DNA from: Dermatemys mawii
Lineage: Eukaryota > Chordata > Testudines > Dermatemydidae
NCBI GenBank assembly: GCA_007922305.1
Contig: ML677348.1
Coordinates: 15,217,584 to 15,281,583, forward strand
Length of the DNA: 64,000 nt
Reading direction: 5' to 3'
Shown: positions 12,901 through 22,020 of the stretch, in pieces
Position numbering within the stretch: the first letter of the stretch is position 1
Layout of the letters: each line of letters begins with the position of its first letter
Program-made: the position numbers and the translations under genes
The notes under the pieces: generated by a model
Seen by the model: only the letters and a program-made list of their open reading frames with translations
Told to the model about the DNA's origin: nothing
Database searches by the model: none

Positions 12901-15900
12901 CTGTGTAGAATCTAGTCACAAAATGGAGATTTGGAATCATATGGGCAAGTCACATGTCCATGCATGACTCAGGACTTACAGGTAGCAGCCATTGCCCACA
13001 TCAGGGGTGGGCAAACTATGGCCCGTGGGCCACATCAGGCCCGCAAGACCGTCCCATCCGGCCTGCGGAGGCTGCCCCTGGCCCCTCCCCTGGAGCCGTG
13101 CAGCACGGGCACCACTGCAGGGCCAAGGCTGCGCACCCTCCCCTCTCCCGGAGCTGTGCAGGCAGTGTTCTGGGGGCCAGGGCTGCACTGCACGGGGAGC
13201 GGTCTAGGGGCCGGGGCTGCACGCTGGCCCCTTCCCCAGAGCCGCACCACGCGGGGAGAGCCCCGGGGGCCGGGGCTGCACGCTGATCTCTCTCCCGGAG
13301 CCGCGCGGGGAGTGTTCTGGGGGGCCGGGGCTGCGTGCTGACCTCTCCCCCGGAGCAGTGCAGCGCGGGGAACGCCCCGGGGGCTGGGGCTGCGTGGTCG
13401 CCCCTCCCCTGAAGCCACACCACACAGGCAGAGCTCTGGGGGCCGGGGCTGCTATGGTAAGAGGGGGAATGGGGGGGTTCCAGGGTGGTGGTTGTTGGGG
13501 GGCTTTGGAGGGGGCAGTCAGGGAGCAGGGTTGGTTGGATGAGGGTGGGGTTCTGGGGTGGTGGTTAGGGGGCTGGAACGTGGATAGGGGTTGGGGCAGT
13601 CAGGGGACAGGCAGGAGGGGAATTGGGTAGGAGGTGGGGTCCTGAGGGTGGTTAGTGGGTCTGTGGAAGGGGGAGTCAGGGGACAAGGTGCGGGGGGGGT
13701 TGACGGATGGGTCAGGGACTCTCAGGGGGCAGTCGGGGGCAGTCAGGGGGTGAGAAATGGGAGGGGGCTGTATTGGAGTTGGGGCCTTCCCTACCCAGCC
13801 CTCAATATAATTTCACAAATCCGATGTGGCCCTCGGGCCAAAAAGTTTGCCCACTCCTGGCCTACATGCTACCTTGAACATCCTCAGATAGACTTCTTAT
13901 GTGGATTGAGCCTCCCAAGCTCTTTTGTCTTTTAAGTTCTTCTTGATTGGGCACATCTTAACTTGCACATTCGTTTCCCAAGAAGCTGACCAAGGTTACT
14001 TAGAAATCAAGCAAGTACACAGCCAATATTAATAACTTCTACTACAAAAATGATACATGCATACAAATAGGAGGAATAGATCCAGTAAATCATCACCTTT
14101 ACACAGATGTTACATGGCATAAGTAGCATAAAACATATTCCAGTTATATCATATATACATTTATAAGTATATCCCCATAAAGCTTTATGGGGTGCACAGT
14201 CACAACTATAAAATGTTGAAAATCAACATTGTTATGAAGTGAACTTGGAGGCTCAAAATAGCCCTTATGTTAAAGATCAGAAAGAGTTCAAACTATGCCA
14301 TATTTTCTTAAACTTGCTGCCTCATAAGCAGGTGACCAACTGTAACCGTGTTAGAAAAGTAGGATTTTTAAAACATTGTGGGAATAGATAGTCTAAATTA
14401 TATCATCAGCTAACTTTTACTTCCCTGTATGTTTATCCTGGAGAGGTATCATGTGAGTACAAGTCTCTTCCAAGTGTAACAGTTAATTTTTATATTTCAG
14501 TAAAAATTGTCTTCCATCATACAGTCTGAAAAAAACTCGTGAAGAGTTGTTGCCGGGATAGAGTGCTTATCTTTTAATTGGATAATTTTTTATTGCTTCT
14601 AAGTAGATCACAGAAATCCAAACAGGCAGTTTGTTTTCCTATACTTACAAGGATACTATATTTTAAATGCGAAAATGAAAGTTTCACACCTGTCTTTTTT
14701 CAAGATAGTCTAAAGCTTCATCCATCATAAGAGGCACTGGAAGGAAAAAAATATCACAGAAGCTGGTTTAAACAAAGCATATATAAAAGCATATTTAAAA
14801 TATTTTCACATCCCAAAGAAATCAGGTCTTAAGATAAAAAATACCATTGATCTGAAAATAGGGAACAGAAAAAGAAAATTGCAGTTATAAATTTATTTTA
14901 CTCCCAGCTCTACCACCAAAATTATTCAGTCTCTAGCACTATGTAATTCTGTATGCCCATTTTTCTCTTCACAGATGGTAAATTCTTTTTACAGACTCTG
15001 ATGCTGCAAAGACTTGTGCACTTTGGAGTTACTGGGGCTACTCACAGTGTGTAATGTTAAACTCATTAAGCCTTCACAGAACTGGAGCCTTGTATTATAA
15101 AGTATTTTGGGAGGAAAGACCATTTCCTCATGAGTTTTTACAGAGCCTACCACTATGGGGCCTGACAGGAGCCTCTGGGTGCTACTGTTAGTATAAAAAC
15201 TTGCCTTCTACAGGTGAAAACCACAAGTATTATAGGATTTAAATTCTGATCTGTACTTAACACTGTGGATCATTTATAATTATTAATACAATGGTTACAT
15301 TAAATTACAGGCACAAGATATCTATGCAAAGAAATAGGATTAGAGAAAACAAATTAGCTGAGGCACTAGAGCACTAAATATTATCAGCATGAGCCAGCTA
15401 ACAGCAACTGGGTAGAAAAGTAGAGCAAATTGCCTCAGCAAAAAAGTGCTGATTTCTGCAAACAGGGTGACCATCTGTGACTTCAACCCTTGCTGTTCCT
15501 GTATAGAGAAAGAGGACAGAACATCTGGGACTGTCTCCTCCCTCCCCCAATATCAGGGGGTAGTAAAACTTCCTTTGAGGAGAGAAATCTACTACCTATC
15601 CTGAAAAAAGCAATAATCCAACTAATACTAAAGAAACCACCACTCTACACTAGTGATCTTGCAAACCATCACACGCTGTCCAACCTTTTTTTCTACGTGA
15701 GCTAACAGAAGACAGCAAAAAAACATCACTAACACTACCTGTCAGCTGCTAGCACCTTGGATCACTCTTAGTAAGGTTTCAGGCCAGGATATGCGACTGA
15801 GGGCATGTCTACACAGCAACTAGATACCCATGACTGGCTCATACCAGCAAAATCAGGCTCTCAGGTCTCTGGCTGCTGGGCTGTTTCACTGAAGCACAGA

Positions 15901-18900
15901 CTTCTGGGCTCAGGCTGAAGCCTCGGTTCTAGGATCGTGCATGGTGGGAGGATCCCAGAGCTCAACCTCCAGACCAAGCTGGGAAGTCTACACTGCAATG
16001 AAACAGCACGGCAGCCCCAGCCCTATGAGCCCAAGTCGCCTGCAAGGGCCAGCCCCTGGTTTTTCACTGCAGTTTAGACATACCCTGAGACAGCACTAAC
16101 TGCTCTTGTGGCCGATCTGTTCATAAACAAGGACATACATACATGACATCCGGGTGGCACTCTCTGGAGATAGAGACACACAAACAGAGAGAGAAAAGAC
16201 AACATGGCCTGAAGTGCAAATAGTAAGTAGACAGCATCCAACTCCTTCACATCAAAAGGATCTTTGCATTTTAAGGTTAAAATGACATGCCCAAGATCAC
16301 ACAGGAAGTGCATGGCAAAGCCAGGAATAGAACCAATATCTCCTAAACAACAAAACTACCCCTCCTTCCTTCTGCCTGAATACAGCCACTGGAATGGGTT
16401 CTAGAGGGCACAATTTTAAAACAATTAAACCATAAAGATACATTTTTACTCCACAGTGACTTTAAGAGCTACTAGAGACCAGTTAAAAGTGGTTTTATAA
16501 TCTCTAAGCAACCTAGTTTACTCCTCAAGGGATTCTGCACCAAAAAATTAAAAATTCTGCATATTTTATTTGTCAAAATAATGCACTATAATCACACCAG
16601 TTTCAATTGTTTTGGAAGTTTGTTTAAACTATAATAGAGAAAAATTTCACAATAACTATTGAGCATTTCCTAAACACATGAAAGTTAAGTTACAAACACT
16701 TGGTAACTAATACCCTACATTCCAGTTAAAATCCTGGATTTTTATTTAAATTACATTACAGAACACCAAACAGCAAAACAAAAAGTAGAATGTCATTTTA
16801 AATTGCTCAGACTTTCACACATGAAAATCATACAGTTTTGCTGATCATTGTCCTGGACCTGGCTTGGTACTTCGGGAAGTGCTTGTTTCTGGTTGTCCTG
16901 ACATTTTATTAATTGCTTGGTAAATGTTTTATTTGACCTCAAAGTCTTCTTTTAAATAGATAAGTAAAATAAATCCTGAGTAGTAATTTAACCCCATTGT
17001 GCCACTTTGGCACAGGAAAAGAGTGAGAAAGCACATAAGATCTTCCTAGCTGATTCTCTTCCTGTCATTTATAAGGCTTTACACCACTTTGGCAATGTAG
17101 GGGCCTCAAAATTATTACAGGTTTTATGCTCCTGGGGGAATTGATTAAGAATGCGAAAACTTGACTAACAGTTGGAACATGAACAATGTTACTACTAGGC
17201 AAGCTGCTACATTTCTGCTTAGGGGACAGAGCCTTTCTCAAGCATAAATAAAAGCCGTACCCCTCTACACCCAGTGGGCTGCAGTAGCAAGAAAGAGGGA
17301 CAGAGTCTCTCTTGCTTGTTGATAGGCATCCACGCCCAGCCCAGCCCAGCCCCGCCCCACCCCGCCCCATGACAGTGATCAACATCTGAGGGGAGGGATA
17401 GCTCAGTGGTTTGAGCATTGGCCTGCTAAACCCAGGGTTGTGAGCTCAATCCTTGAGGGGACCATTTAGGGATCTGGGGCAAAAAATCCATCAAGGGACA
17501 GTACTTGGTCCTGCTGGTGTAGGCAGGGGACTGGACTCAATGACCTTTCCAGTTCTATGAGATAGGTATATCTCCACAATTATTATCTTCCCCCACAGGA
17601 AGGTCTCTCTCTGAAGCTGCTCCAGGCACGCTGGAAGACGTGCTTCGGGGAAGAGATGCATGTTTCACCAGATTTCTTTTGCATTTTTCTGTGCAGAGGG
17701 CACAGAAATATGCAGGTCGTATGAATTCTGTGCCCCCCACAAGAGAGCAGAATTATTCACTAGTACTCCTGACAAATACATGTACCCTTATTTCACAAGA
17801 TTTTAGTGACAGAAAGTAGTTTAATTTTACTTCCAGAAAGTAGTTTAATTTCTGTTGCTAAAAAAAGCACATGGCTACATTCTATACTAGCTCTATGTGG
17901 AGAACTCCCATTTACTTGACTGGGACTTGGGAACTGGGTATGCAAAAAAGCTACAGAATCTGGCCTGTGATTTCACGTTACTGACATTCACCAGTAATGC
18001 AGAGCTAAGTTTAACTCTTTAAAAAGAAAACAAGAAAGTATTCTTACACCTGTCTTCCTCATTGTATGAAGGCACAACAACAGAGAGCTCCTTTGTAGGA
18101 GGGTCATGGATGCTTGGCATAGATTCCTTCTTCCCTTCAGCATTTACAAAGAACTTCTCTTCTTCATGTCGATAAAGATTTGGCATTTTAGTGGCAGTTA
18201 CATGGGCAACAATAGTAATCTGTGATAAAAAACAAAAACAAATGGTATTTGTGATCATGTTTCAGTAGCAAAATCTATATTCACTGTTTGCATAACAGGA
18301 TTCTGTTTAAGAGTTAAACAAACTATTCTAATTGGCTGAACAGGGGAGGATCAAATGTAGCCTACTCATACAGCTCAGTAATCCACAGCCATTCCTATTA
18401 CAAACATGGAGGAGTGGTGTACTGAGGAGTACTCTTTTATCAACTGTCCAGATAAAAAAGGAACTTTACCTATCAGGACTTACAGCCTTCATATGGCATT
18501 AAGCTGTTCTATTTTATGTAGACAAGGCATGACCTAAGTTTCCTGGCAAGTTGCCAATGAAATTTTCAACTGGAAAAGGTTAGAGTGGCTCTTGGATAAG
18601 GCACTGGCCCAAGCCACCATAAACTTGCCTCAATGAACATTTTCTAGACCCTGGTGCCCGTCAGGTCTAAACCTTGTAGCTATGCCCACTCTATTTATTG
18701 ATAACTATTCAATAAAAATCATAGAGTGTAGCAAGCATTAGCAGCAACACCTACAACATTAAGCAATTCCATACAAGAAGCAAATCTTATAACATGTAAA
18801 ACTGATATTAAACTATGTAATTAAGTGTAGAAACTTTCATTTGCCATTAAAAATGCCACATACTCATAAACAGAGTGGAATATATCCCACATATCACTAC

Positions 18901-21784
18901 CTCTATGAGCAAATTAACTAGTAAAGAAGAGATGGGCCACCATAATCTTCAGTACCTACAAAATAAGGTCTTAGGGCTTACAGAAGTATAACCATAACTC
19001 AACAGGGAAAGAGGAGAAAAAATGAATTAAATACATAGATAATAAGTTTGCGTGGCTTAAAAATCCTACTTTTGTGTGTCCAGTGTGTCTCAAGTCTTAT
19101 TTTCACCTCCTTATTTGTAATGAATTTGGGACAGGGACCGTTGACAGCTGTGTCTTGTGCAGCACCAGACACACTATTGGCACTTATTAGTAAGTCCTTC
19201 TGGCTTCTCCAACAGAGCTTCCAAGTTCTTTGAACAAGCTAAAATACTAAAATGAATCTGTGGTTTAGATTTTCTTAACATTAGAAAAGTCTGCTTTTAT
19301 CCTCAAAGTAAATACTATAATGGCTCCAGGAAATGCAAGCTAGATTTAAGTTTCATTTATAGTTAAATTCTAAATAACACCATTTTCTTTTAAAACTGGG
19401 TCACAGCAGAAACAGGTGAAGTCTGAAAGTTAGCAAATAGCATAACACAAAGTGTCCTATACATTCTTGGACTGTACTGGGGACAACTTCTTGTTTCAGA
19501 AGGTAGAGGAAGTAACCAGGGAGACATCCACTTTAAACTTGATTCTCACTAACAGGGAAGAATGAGTTGCAAACCTGAAAATTGAAGGCAATTTCAGTGA
19601 AAGCGACAATGAAATGATAAATTTCCTAATTCTAAGGAAAGGAAGGAGTGAGAGCAGCTGAATAAGGACAATGGACTTCAGAGAAGCAGACTAAGAGGCT
19701 AATATGGTTGCATTAGGAACTCTTTACTGACCACTGTGGAAATCAAAAAGGAATCCTAACAAAAAGTGAAAATATAAACAAATTGCAAAGGAGGGGTACA
19801 CAAGATTAGCACAAGCAGGTAGGGACAAAATCAGAATGTCTCAAGCACAAAATAAGCTACATCTAACAAAGGCAATAAGAGGCTCTATAAATACATAAGG
19901 AAAAACAGAAAGATGAAGAAAACACACTACTTAGCAAGGAAGGAAGGAAATCTAGGTATAGATTAAGATCAAGACGTCTGAGGTGTTTGATGACTATTTC
20001 CTGTTAGTCTTTACTAAAAAGCTTTTATGCTGACCAGATACATAACACAATATTAAGAGCAAGGGAGAAGGAACACAGTCCAGAATAGGGAATGAATAAG
20101 GTAAAATAGATATATTCAAGATGGCACGGCCTGATGAAATTAATCCTAGGGTATTTAAAGAACTAGTTGGGGCAATCCTGGAAGTGATTATCAGCCCAGA
20201 ATACTGAAGATGGGCAAAAAGTACTGTTCTTCAAAAGGTGGGAAGGGCAGCGAAATAAGAGCCCAGGGAACTATAGACCAGTCTAACTTTGATACCTGGA
20301 AAGATTTGTAAGCACCTATAGGTTATTAGGACAATAAGTAATAGCCAACACGGATTTGTCAAAAACAAAATCACCCCAAACCAACTTACTTTCCTTCTTT
20401 AACAGGGCTAACAGCTTGGTGGCTGGCAAAGGAGGTGGCAGACATGATACACACCGGACCCTAACTAGAATGCAGGTCTATATAACGCAAATTTGGATAT
20501 AACGCAGTTGTGGCCATGGATCCCAAATTTATTGTACTGAAATTCTGGTCACAAAAATATAATTTCATTTTAATGTGGCCCCCGCTACAACGGGGTACTT
20601 GGCATGGATCCCAAATCCCATGTTCTAGCGAGGGTCCAGCATATATTGATTTTAGTAAGGCTTTTGTCAGTCTCATAGGCAAACTAAGGATATGTGGTCT
20701 AGATTAAATTGCTACAAAGTGGGTTCATAACTGGCTGAAAGACCATATCCAAAGACTAGTTATCAATAGTTCACTGTCAAGCTGCGACGAAATACCTAGT
20801 GAAGTCCCTCAAAAATCTGTGGGGGGTCCAGAACTATTCAATGTTTCCGTGAAGAACTTGTATAATAGAGGGAAGAGTATACTTATAACATTGGCAGATG
20901 GCACCGAACTGTGAAGTGTTGCAAGCACTTTGGAGGACAAAGGTAGAATTCAAAACAATCTTGACAAATTAGTCCAAAATCAACAAAATGAAATTCAATA
21001 AAGACAAATGTGAAGTACCACACTTAGAAAGAAAAAAAAATCAATTGAACAGCTATAAAATGGGGAATAACTGGCTCCCTAATAGTACTATGGAAAGGGA
21101 TCCGGGGTTTATAGTGGATGACAGACTGAACAAGAGCCAACAATCAGGATGCAGCTGCAAAAAGGGCTACTGTTAACAGGAGTGTCAGGTGCAAGCTGGG
21201 GGAAGTAACTGTCCTGGTCTGCTCAGCACTGGTGAGGCCTCAGCTGGAGCACCGGGCCCCATTTTGGACACTACACTTTAGAAACAATATGGACAAACTG
21301 GATTAAGCCCAGAAGAGAACAGCAAAAACGAGAAAAGGTTTAAAAAACCCTGATCTATGGGGGCAGGGTTAAAACACGGGGGGGGGGGGGGGGGGGGGCA
21401 GGGTTAAAACATGAGGCTTTAGTCTCGAGAAGACTAAGAAGGGACGAGATAAGAAGCTGCAAAGACCGTAACGGGGTGTCTAGAAGAGGCGCGTGGTCCT
21501 TCCCTGGGCATCAGTCCCCCCCACCCCGGGCTACTCCCCCCGAGGCAGGGATACGCGGGGCCTCGCCCAGCGAGGGGCTCCGGCTCTCGGCGGGTGTCTC
21601 GGGCCCCTCAGGGCCGGTGGGTGCGGAGCCCCCTGGGGCCGGGCTCCCTCCCCCCGCGGGGCGGGGTCTCTCCCCCCTCTCGGGCCGGGGGGGGGGTCCC
21701 GCTGGGCTCCGCACTCACCAGGCTCAGGGCTGCGGCCGCCAGGGCAGCGAGCGCCGCGGCCGCGTCAGCCAGGAGCGGCTCCAT
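822..21784 (-). CDS. ALG5: ALG5, dolichyl-phosphate beta-glucosyltransferase (3' end missing)
   Basis: Spliced gene with coding exons 21719-21784, 18048-18219, 14690-14736, 10034-10102, 8810-8902, 6485-6598, 4914-4973 and 822-973, totalling 773 nt (257 codons plus two bases) in one frame. The product is the family-2 glycosyltransferase of the ER membrane that moves glucose from UDP-glucose to dolichyl phosphate, making the donor for the last three glucoses of the N-glycan precursor. An Ala/Leu-rich membrane segment lies at about residues 6-31. Conserved motifs are VVVPSYNEE (69-77), [13 protein letters not shown] (104-116), the metal-site-like [10 protein letters not shown] (161-170) and RDTQCGFK (232-239). 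Human ALG5 has 324 residues, so about 66 are missing beyond the left edge; I searched 1-821 and saw no further exon. The start is the only ATG giving the hydrophobic N-terminus. The gene shares a promoter region with EXOSC8. Confidence 0.97.
1105..1310. repeat. Short inverted-repeat element with tRNA-like wording
   Basis: A sense block near 1165-1215 (gtgggagacccagccc) is echoed in reverse near 1255-1300 (ggacttgaatctgggtgtcc). The same phrases recur at 52260-52400 and 52680-52745, so this is one dispersed family. Family name unknown. Confidence 0.5.
2668..3080. mobile_element. hAT-like nonautonomous DNA transposon
   Basis: The ends are inverted: cagtgatctccaaattttt at the left and aatgtggggaccactg at the right. 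This is the general hAT end CAGTGGTYC. The interior is G+C rich. No convincing 8-bp target duplication is readable. Open frames inside are not genes. Confidence 0.6.
4914..4973 (-). CDS. ALG5: ALG5 coding exon 7
   Basis: A 60-nt exon encoding [20 protein letters not shown], the family's GSRAHLE motif. Acceptor TCCTCTGCAG-type, donor CAG|GTAAGT. The exon has too little open frame around it to stand out by ORF length and was recognised by motif. Confidence 0.94.
4974..6484 (-). other. ALG5 intron 6
   Basis: AT-rich intron without a recognisable mobile element. The only notable item is a CTCF-like string gccatctagcggggtcag at 5631-5648. Confidence 0.5.
6485..6598 (-). CDS. ALG5: ALG5 coding exon 6
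   Basis: A 114-nt exon of 38 codons with [20 protein letters not shown], the DxD-type metal and sugar site. Acceptor CATCTGCAG, donor CCC|GTAAGT. Confidence 0.96.
6834..7060 (-). repeat. Ancient amniote L3/CR1-like 3' end, antisense
   Basis: Reading the minus strand gives tgtacagtgtctaaccca and cctgggtgctgctgtaata. The same words appear in sense at 15120-15190, 19130-19175, 25915-26125 and 63650-63720. Element class is inferred from memory of dispersed amniote repeats. Confidence 0.55.
7900..8170 (+). mobile_element. CR1-like LINE fragment
   Basis: Plus-strand frames read [20 protein letters not shown] and LEKVQRM, the LINE reverse-transcriptase C-terminal phrase (LY-K-VRP-LEYC-QIWSP). It is short and has frame breaks. 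Confidence 0.8.
8810..8902 (-). CDS. ALG5: ALG5 coding exon 5
   Basis: A 93-nt exon of 31 codons with the conserved [10 protein letters not shown] motif. The acceptor is TCTTACAG. The donor ATG|GTATTG is weak compared with the other ALG5 donors, but it gives the correct phase. Confidence 0.95.
8903..10033 (-). other. ALG5 intron 4
   Basis: No gene seen. A weak L2/L3-like phrase (ttatatagtgcttttcatc) lies near 9340-9360. The remainder is unremarkable. Confidence 0.4.
10034..10102 (-). CDS. ALG5: ALG5 coding exon 4
   Basis: A 69-nt exon encoding [20 protein letters not shown] plus TTK. The acidic VVDDGS motif is the GT2 signature that binds the UDP-sugar. Acceptor TTTTTAAG, donor AAG|GTAAGA, phase 0 on both sides. 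Confidence 0.96.
10338..10418. repeat. 36-bp inverted repeat with 9-bp loop
   Basis: Arms 10338-10373 and 10383-10418 pair at 34 of 36 positions around gaagtcttt. The arm phrase caaagagtcctatggcacct belongs to a repeat that I recall as common in turtle genomes, so this looks like two copies head-to-head. Confidence 0.8.
10527..12071 (-). mobile_element. Gypsy-class retrotransposon internal remnant (gag and protease)
   Basis: On the minus strand, in order: a Lys/Glu-rich coiled-coil gag start (11737-11456), a segment with SCAN-like wording ([20 protein letters not shown]; 11384 to about 11030), a decayed CCHC zinc knuckle whose last Cys is replaced (about 10960-10920), and an aspartic protease motif [11 protein letters not shown] (about 10740-10710). 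A TAG stop at 11177-11175 and frame changes break it. Reverse transcriptase is absent, because the copy ends near 10527. It is dead. Confidence 0.85.
12072..14204 (-). mobile_element. Gypsy LTR, interrupted by a hAT element
   Basis: The sequence runs from TGACAGGTTGG at 12072 to GTCACA at 14204 (TG...CA on both strands) next to the gag remnant. A minus-strand AATAAA lies at about 12530. Positions 13002-13859 are a later insertion, so the LTR itself is about 1.28 kb. Its partner LTR is not in the window. Confidence 0.75.
13002..13859. mobile_element. hAT nonautonomous element, copy 1, with 8-bp TSD
   Basis: Inverted ends caggggtgggcaaact and agtttgcccactcctg. It is flanked by gcccacat (12994-13001) and gcctacat (13860-13867), one transition apart. 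The 858-bp interior is G-rich and simple. Long open frames in it are composition artefacts. Confidence 0.9.
14690..14736 (-). CDS. ALG5: ALG5 coding exon 3
   Basis: A 47-nt exon with acceptor CCTTCCAG|TGCCT and donor CAG|GTGTGA. It encodes residues 80-95, ending in YLEKRQ, and matches the family's short exon between the two N-terminal motifs. Confidence 0.94.
15801..16085. mobile_element. Terminal-inverted-repeat MITE
   Basis: Ends gggcatgtctacac and gtttagacataccc are inverted copies. The G+C-rich interior includes cagcccc/ggctc phrases. The base triplet tga flanks both sides, a possible 3-bp target duplication as in PIF/Harbinger elements. Confidence 0.7.
16510..17770. repeat. Old interspersed repeat split by a CryI-like SINE
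   Basis: Left part has attctgcaccaaaaaattaa near 16540. Right part has gaattctgtgccccccacaa near 17730. I recall these as ends of one turtle repeat; the SINE at 17391-17577 and unrelated sequence lie between. The boundary calls are uncertain. Confidence 0.4.
17391..17577 (+). mobile_element. tRNA-derived SINE, CryI-like (turtle)
   Basis: Starts gggagggatagctcagtggt, with an A-box-like tagctcagtgg, a degenerate B box (ggttgtgagctcaatcc), and the tail phrase gactcaatgacctttccagt ... ggtatatctcc. This matches my memory of the cryptodiran turtle CryI SINE and is the main reason for the turtle assignment. Confidence 0.8.
18048..18219 (-). CDS. ALG5: ALG5 coding exon 2
   Basis: The acceptor reads ATCACAG|ATTACT. 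The exon encodes the rest of the membrane segment, the [16 protein letters not shown] stretch and the VVVPSYNEE nucleotide-sugar motif. The donor AGGT|GTAAGA leaves one base, which joins exon 3 to make Leu80. A second GT two bases earlier would shift the frame. Confidence 0.95.
19480..21370 (+). mobile_element. CR1-type LINE, degraded, about 1.9 kb
   Basis: Plus-strand frames give CR1 reverse-transcriptase phrases: a Pro-Val-Ser-Leu-like block near 20270, IDFSKAF near 20650, and [17 protein letters not shown] near 21000. Many stops and shifts. Interrupted at 20450-20641 by a short transposon. It is the longest LINE in the window. Confidence 0.85.
20450..20641. mobile_element. Short inverted-repeat element nested in the CR1
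   Basis: Ends ccggaccctaactag and ctagcgagggtccagc are inverted copies. The interior includes tataacgc and a repeated ggatcccaaat. TA lies on both sides, suggesting mariner/Tigger-type insertion, but the LINE is too decayed to prove a target duplication. Confidence 0.7.
21361..21412. repeat. 21-base poly-G tract between 17-bp direct repeats
   Basis: A run of 21 G at 21378-21398, with gggcagggttaaaacac before (21361-21377) and gggcagggttaaaacat (21396-21412) sharing its last G's. It sits at the upstream shoulder of the CpG island. Length may be uncertain in the assembly. Confidence 0.85.
21719..21784 (-). CDS. ALG5: ALG5 coding exon 1
   Basis: ATG at 21784-21782 opens 22 codons ([20 protein letters not shown] then SL) that form the hydrophobic ER anchor. 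The donor reads CTG|GTGAGTGC, phase 0. It lies inside the CpG island. Confidence 0.95.
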
Positions 21785-21949
21785 GGCCCATGCCAGGGGA
21801 GGCTCCACCGATGCGGAAGCGGCTCCCGGACGCGGCGCTGACGATGAGCCGCTTCTCCGAGCGGACCAGGATCCCCAGCGCCCCCTGCCGGCCGCTCCCG
21901 GCCAGCCAGTGGAAGCCGCCCAGGGTGTCACGCGGGAGAGGCTGGAGAG

Positions 21950-22013
21950 CGGAAGTGCCCGCACGACCCCGGAAGTAGATCGCGCAGGGGCGGAAGTGAG
22001 ACTATGGCGGCTG
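21950..22013 (+). promoter_or_regulatory. Three CGGAAGT ETS-type motifs and a YY1-like motif at the EXOSC8 start
   Basis: CGGAAGT occurs at 21950-21956, 21970-21976 and 21991-21997, all in the same orientation. Next comes actATGGCGGCtgg at 22001-22014, which fits the YY1 consensus and contains the EXOSC8 start codon. ETS (GABP) and YY1 sites are typical of TATA-less bidirectional housekeeping promoters; binding itself is inferred. Confidence 0.7.
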
Positions 22014-22020
22014 GATTCAA
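22004..22020 (+). CDS. EXOSC8: EXOSC8 coding exon 1
   Basis: Only 17 coding bases (MAAGF plus two bases of Lys6), then donor CAA|GTAAGT. The ATG is chosen because it gives the conserved [14 protein letters not shown] start after splicing. Confidence 0.95.

Larger units (their letters stand above)
10103..14689 (-). other. ALG5 intron 3
   Basis: Mostly transposon: the inverted repeat at 10338-10418, and the gypsy remnant with its LTR at 10527-14204 with a nested hAT. From 14205 to 14689 I see nothing specific. Confidence 0.7.
14737..18047 (-). other. ALG5 intron 2
   Basis: Holds an ancient L3-like fragment (15120-15190), the MITE at 15801-16085, the split old repeat and the SINE. The stretches 14737-15110, 15200-15800 and 17771-18047 show nothing named. 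Confidence 0.5.
18220..21718 (-). other. ALG5 intron 1
   Basis: Contains the CR1 and its nested element, the poly-G tract and the start of the CpG island. 18220-19470 has only an L3-like fragment near 19130-19175. Confidence 0.6.

Noticed and set aside
12931..13935. Frames up to 136 aa on both strands
   Set aside because: They lie inside the G-rich interior of a hAT element with clear ends and target duplication.
17391..17577. Functional tRNA gene
   Set aside because: The tRNA-like head has a degenerate B box and is followed by a SINE body; it cannot fold as a normal tRNA by eye.
18048..18052. Alternative ALG5 exon 2 donor two bases upstream (CAG|GTGTAAG)
   Set aside because: It would break the frame into exon 3; the GTAAGA donor restores the RLPLMMDEA sequence.
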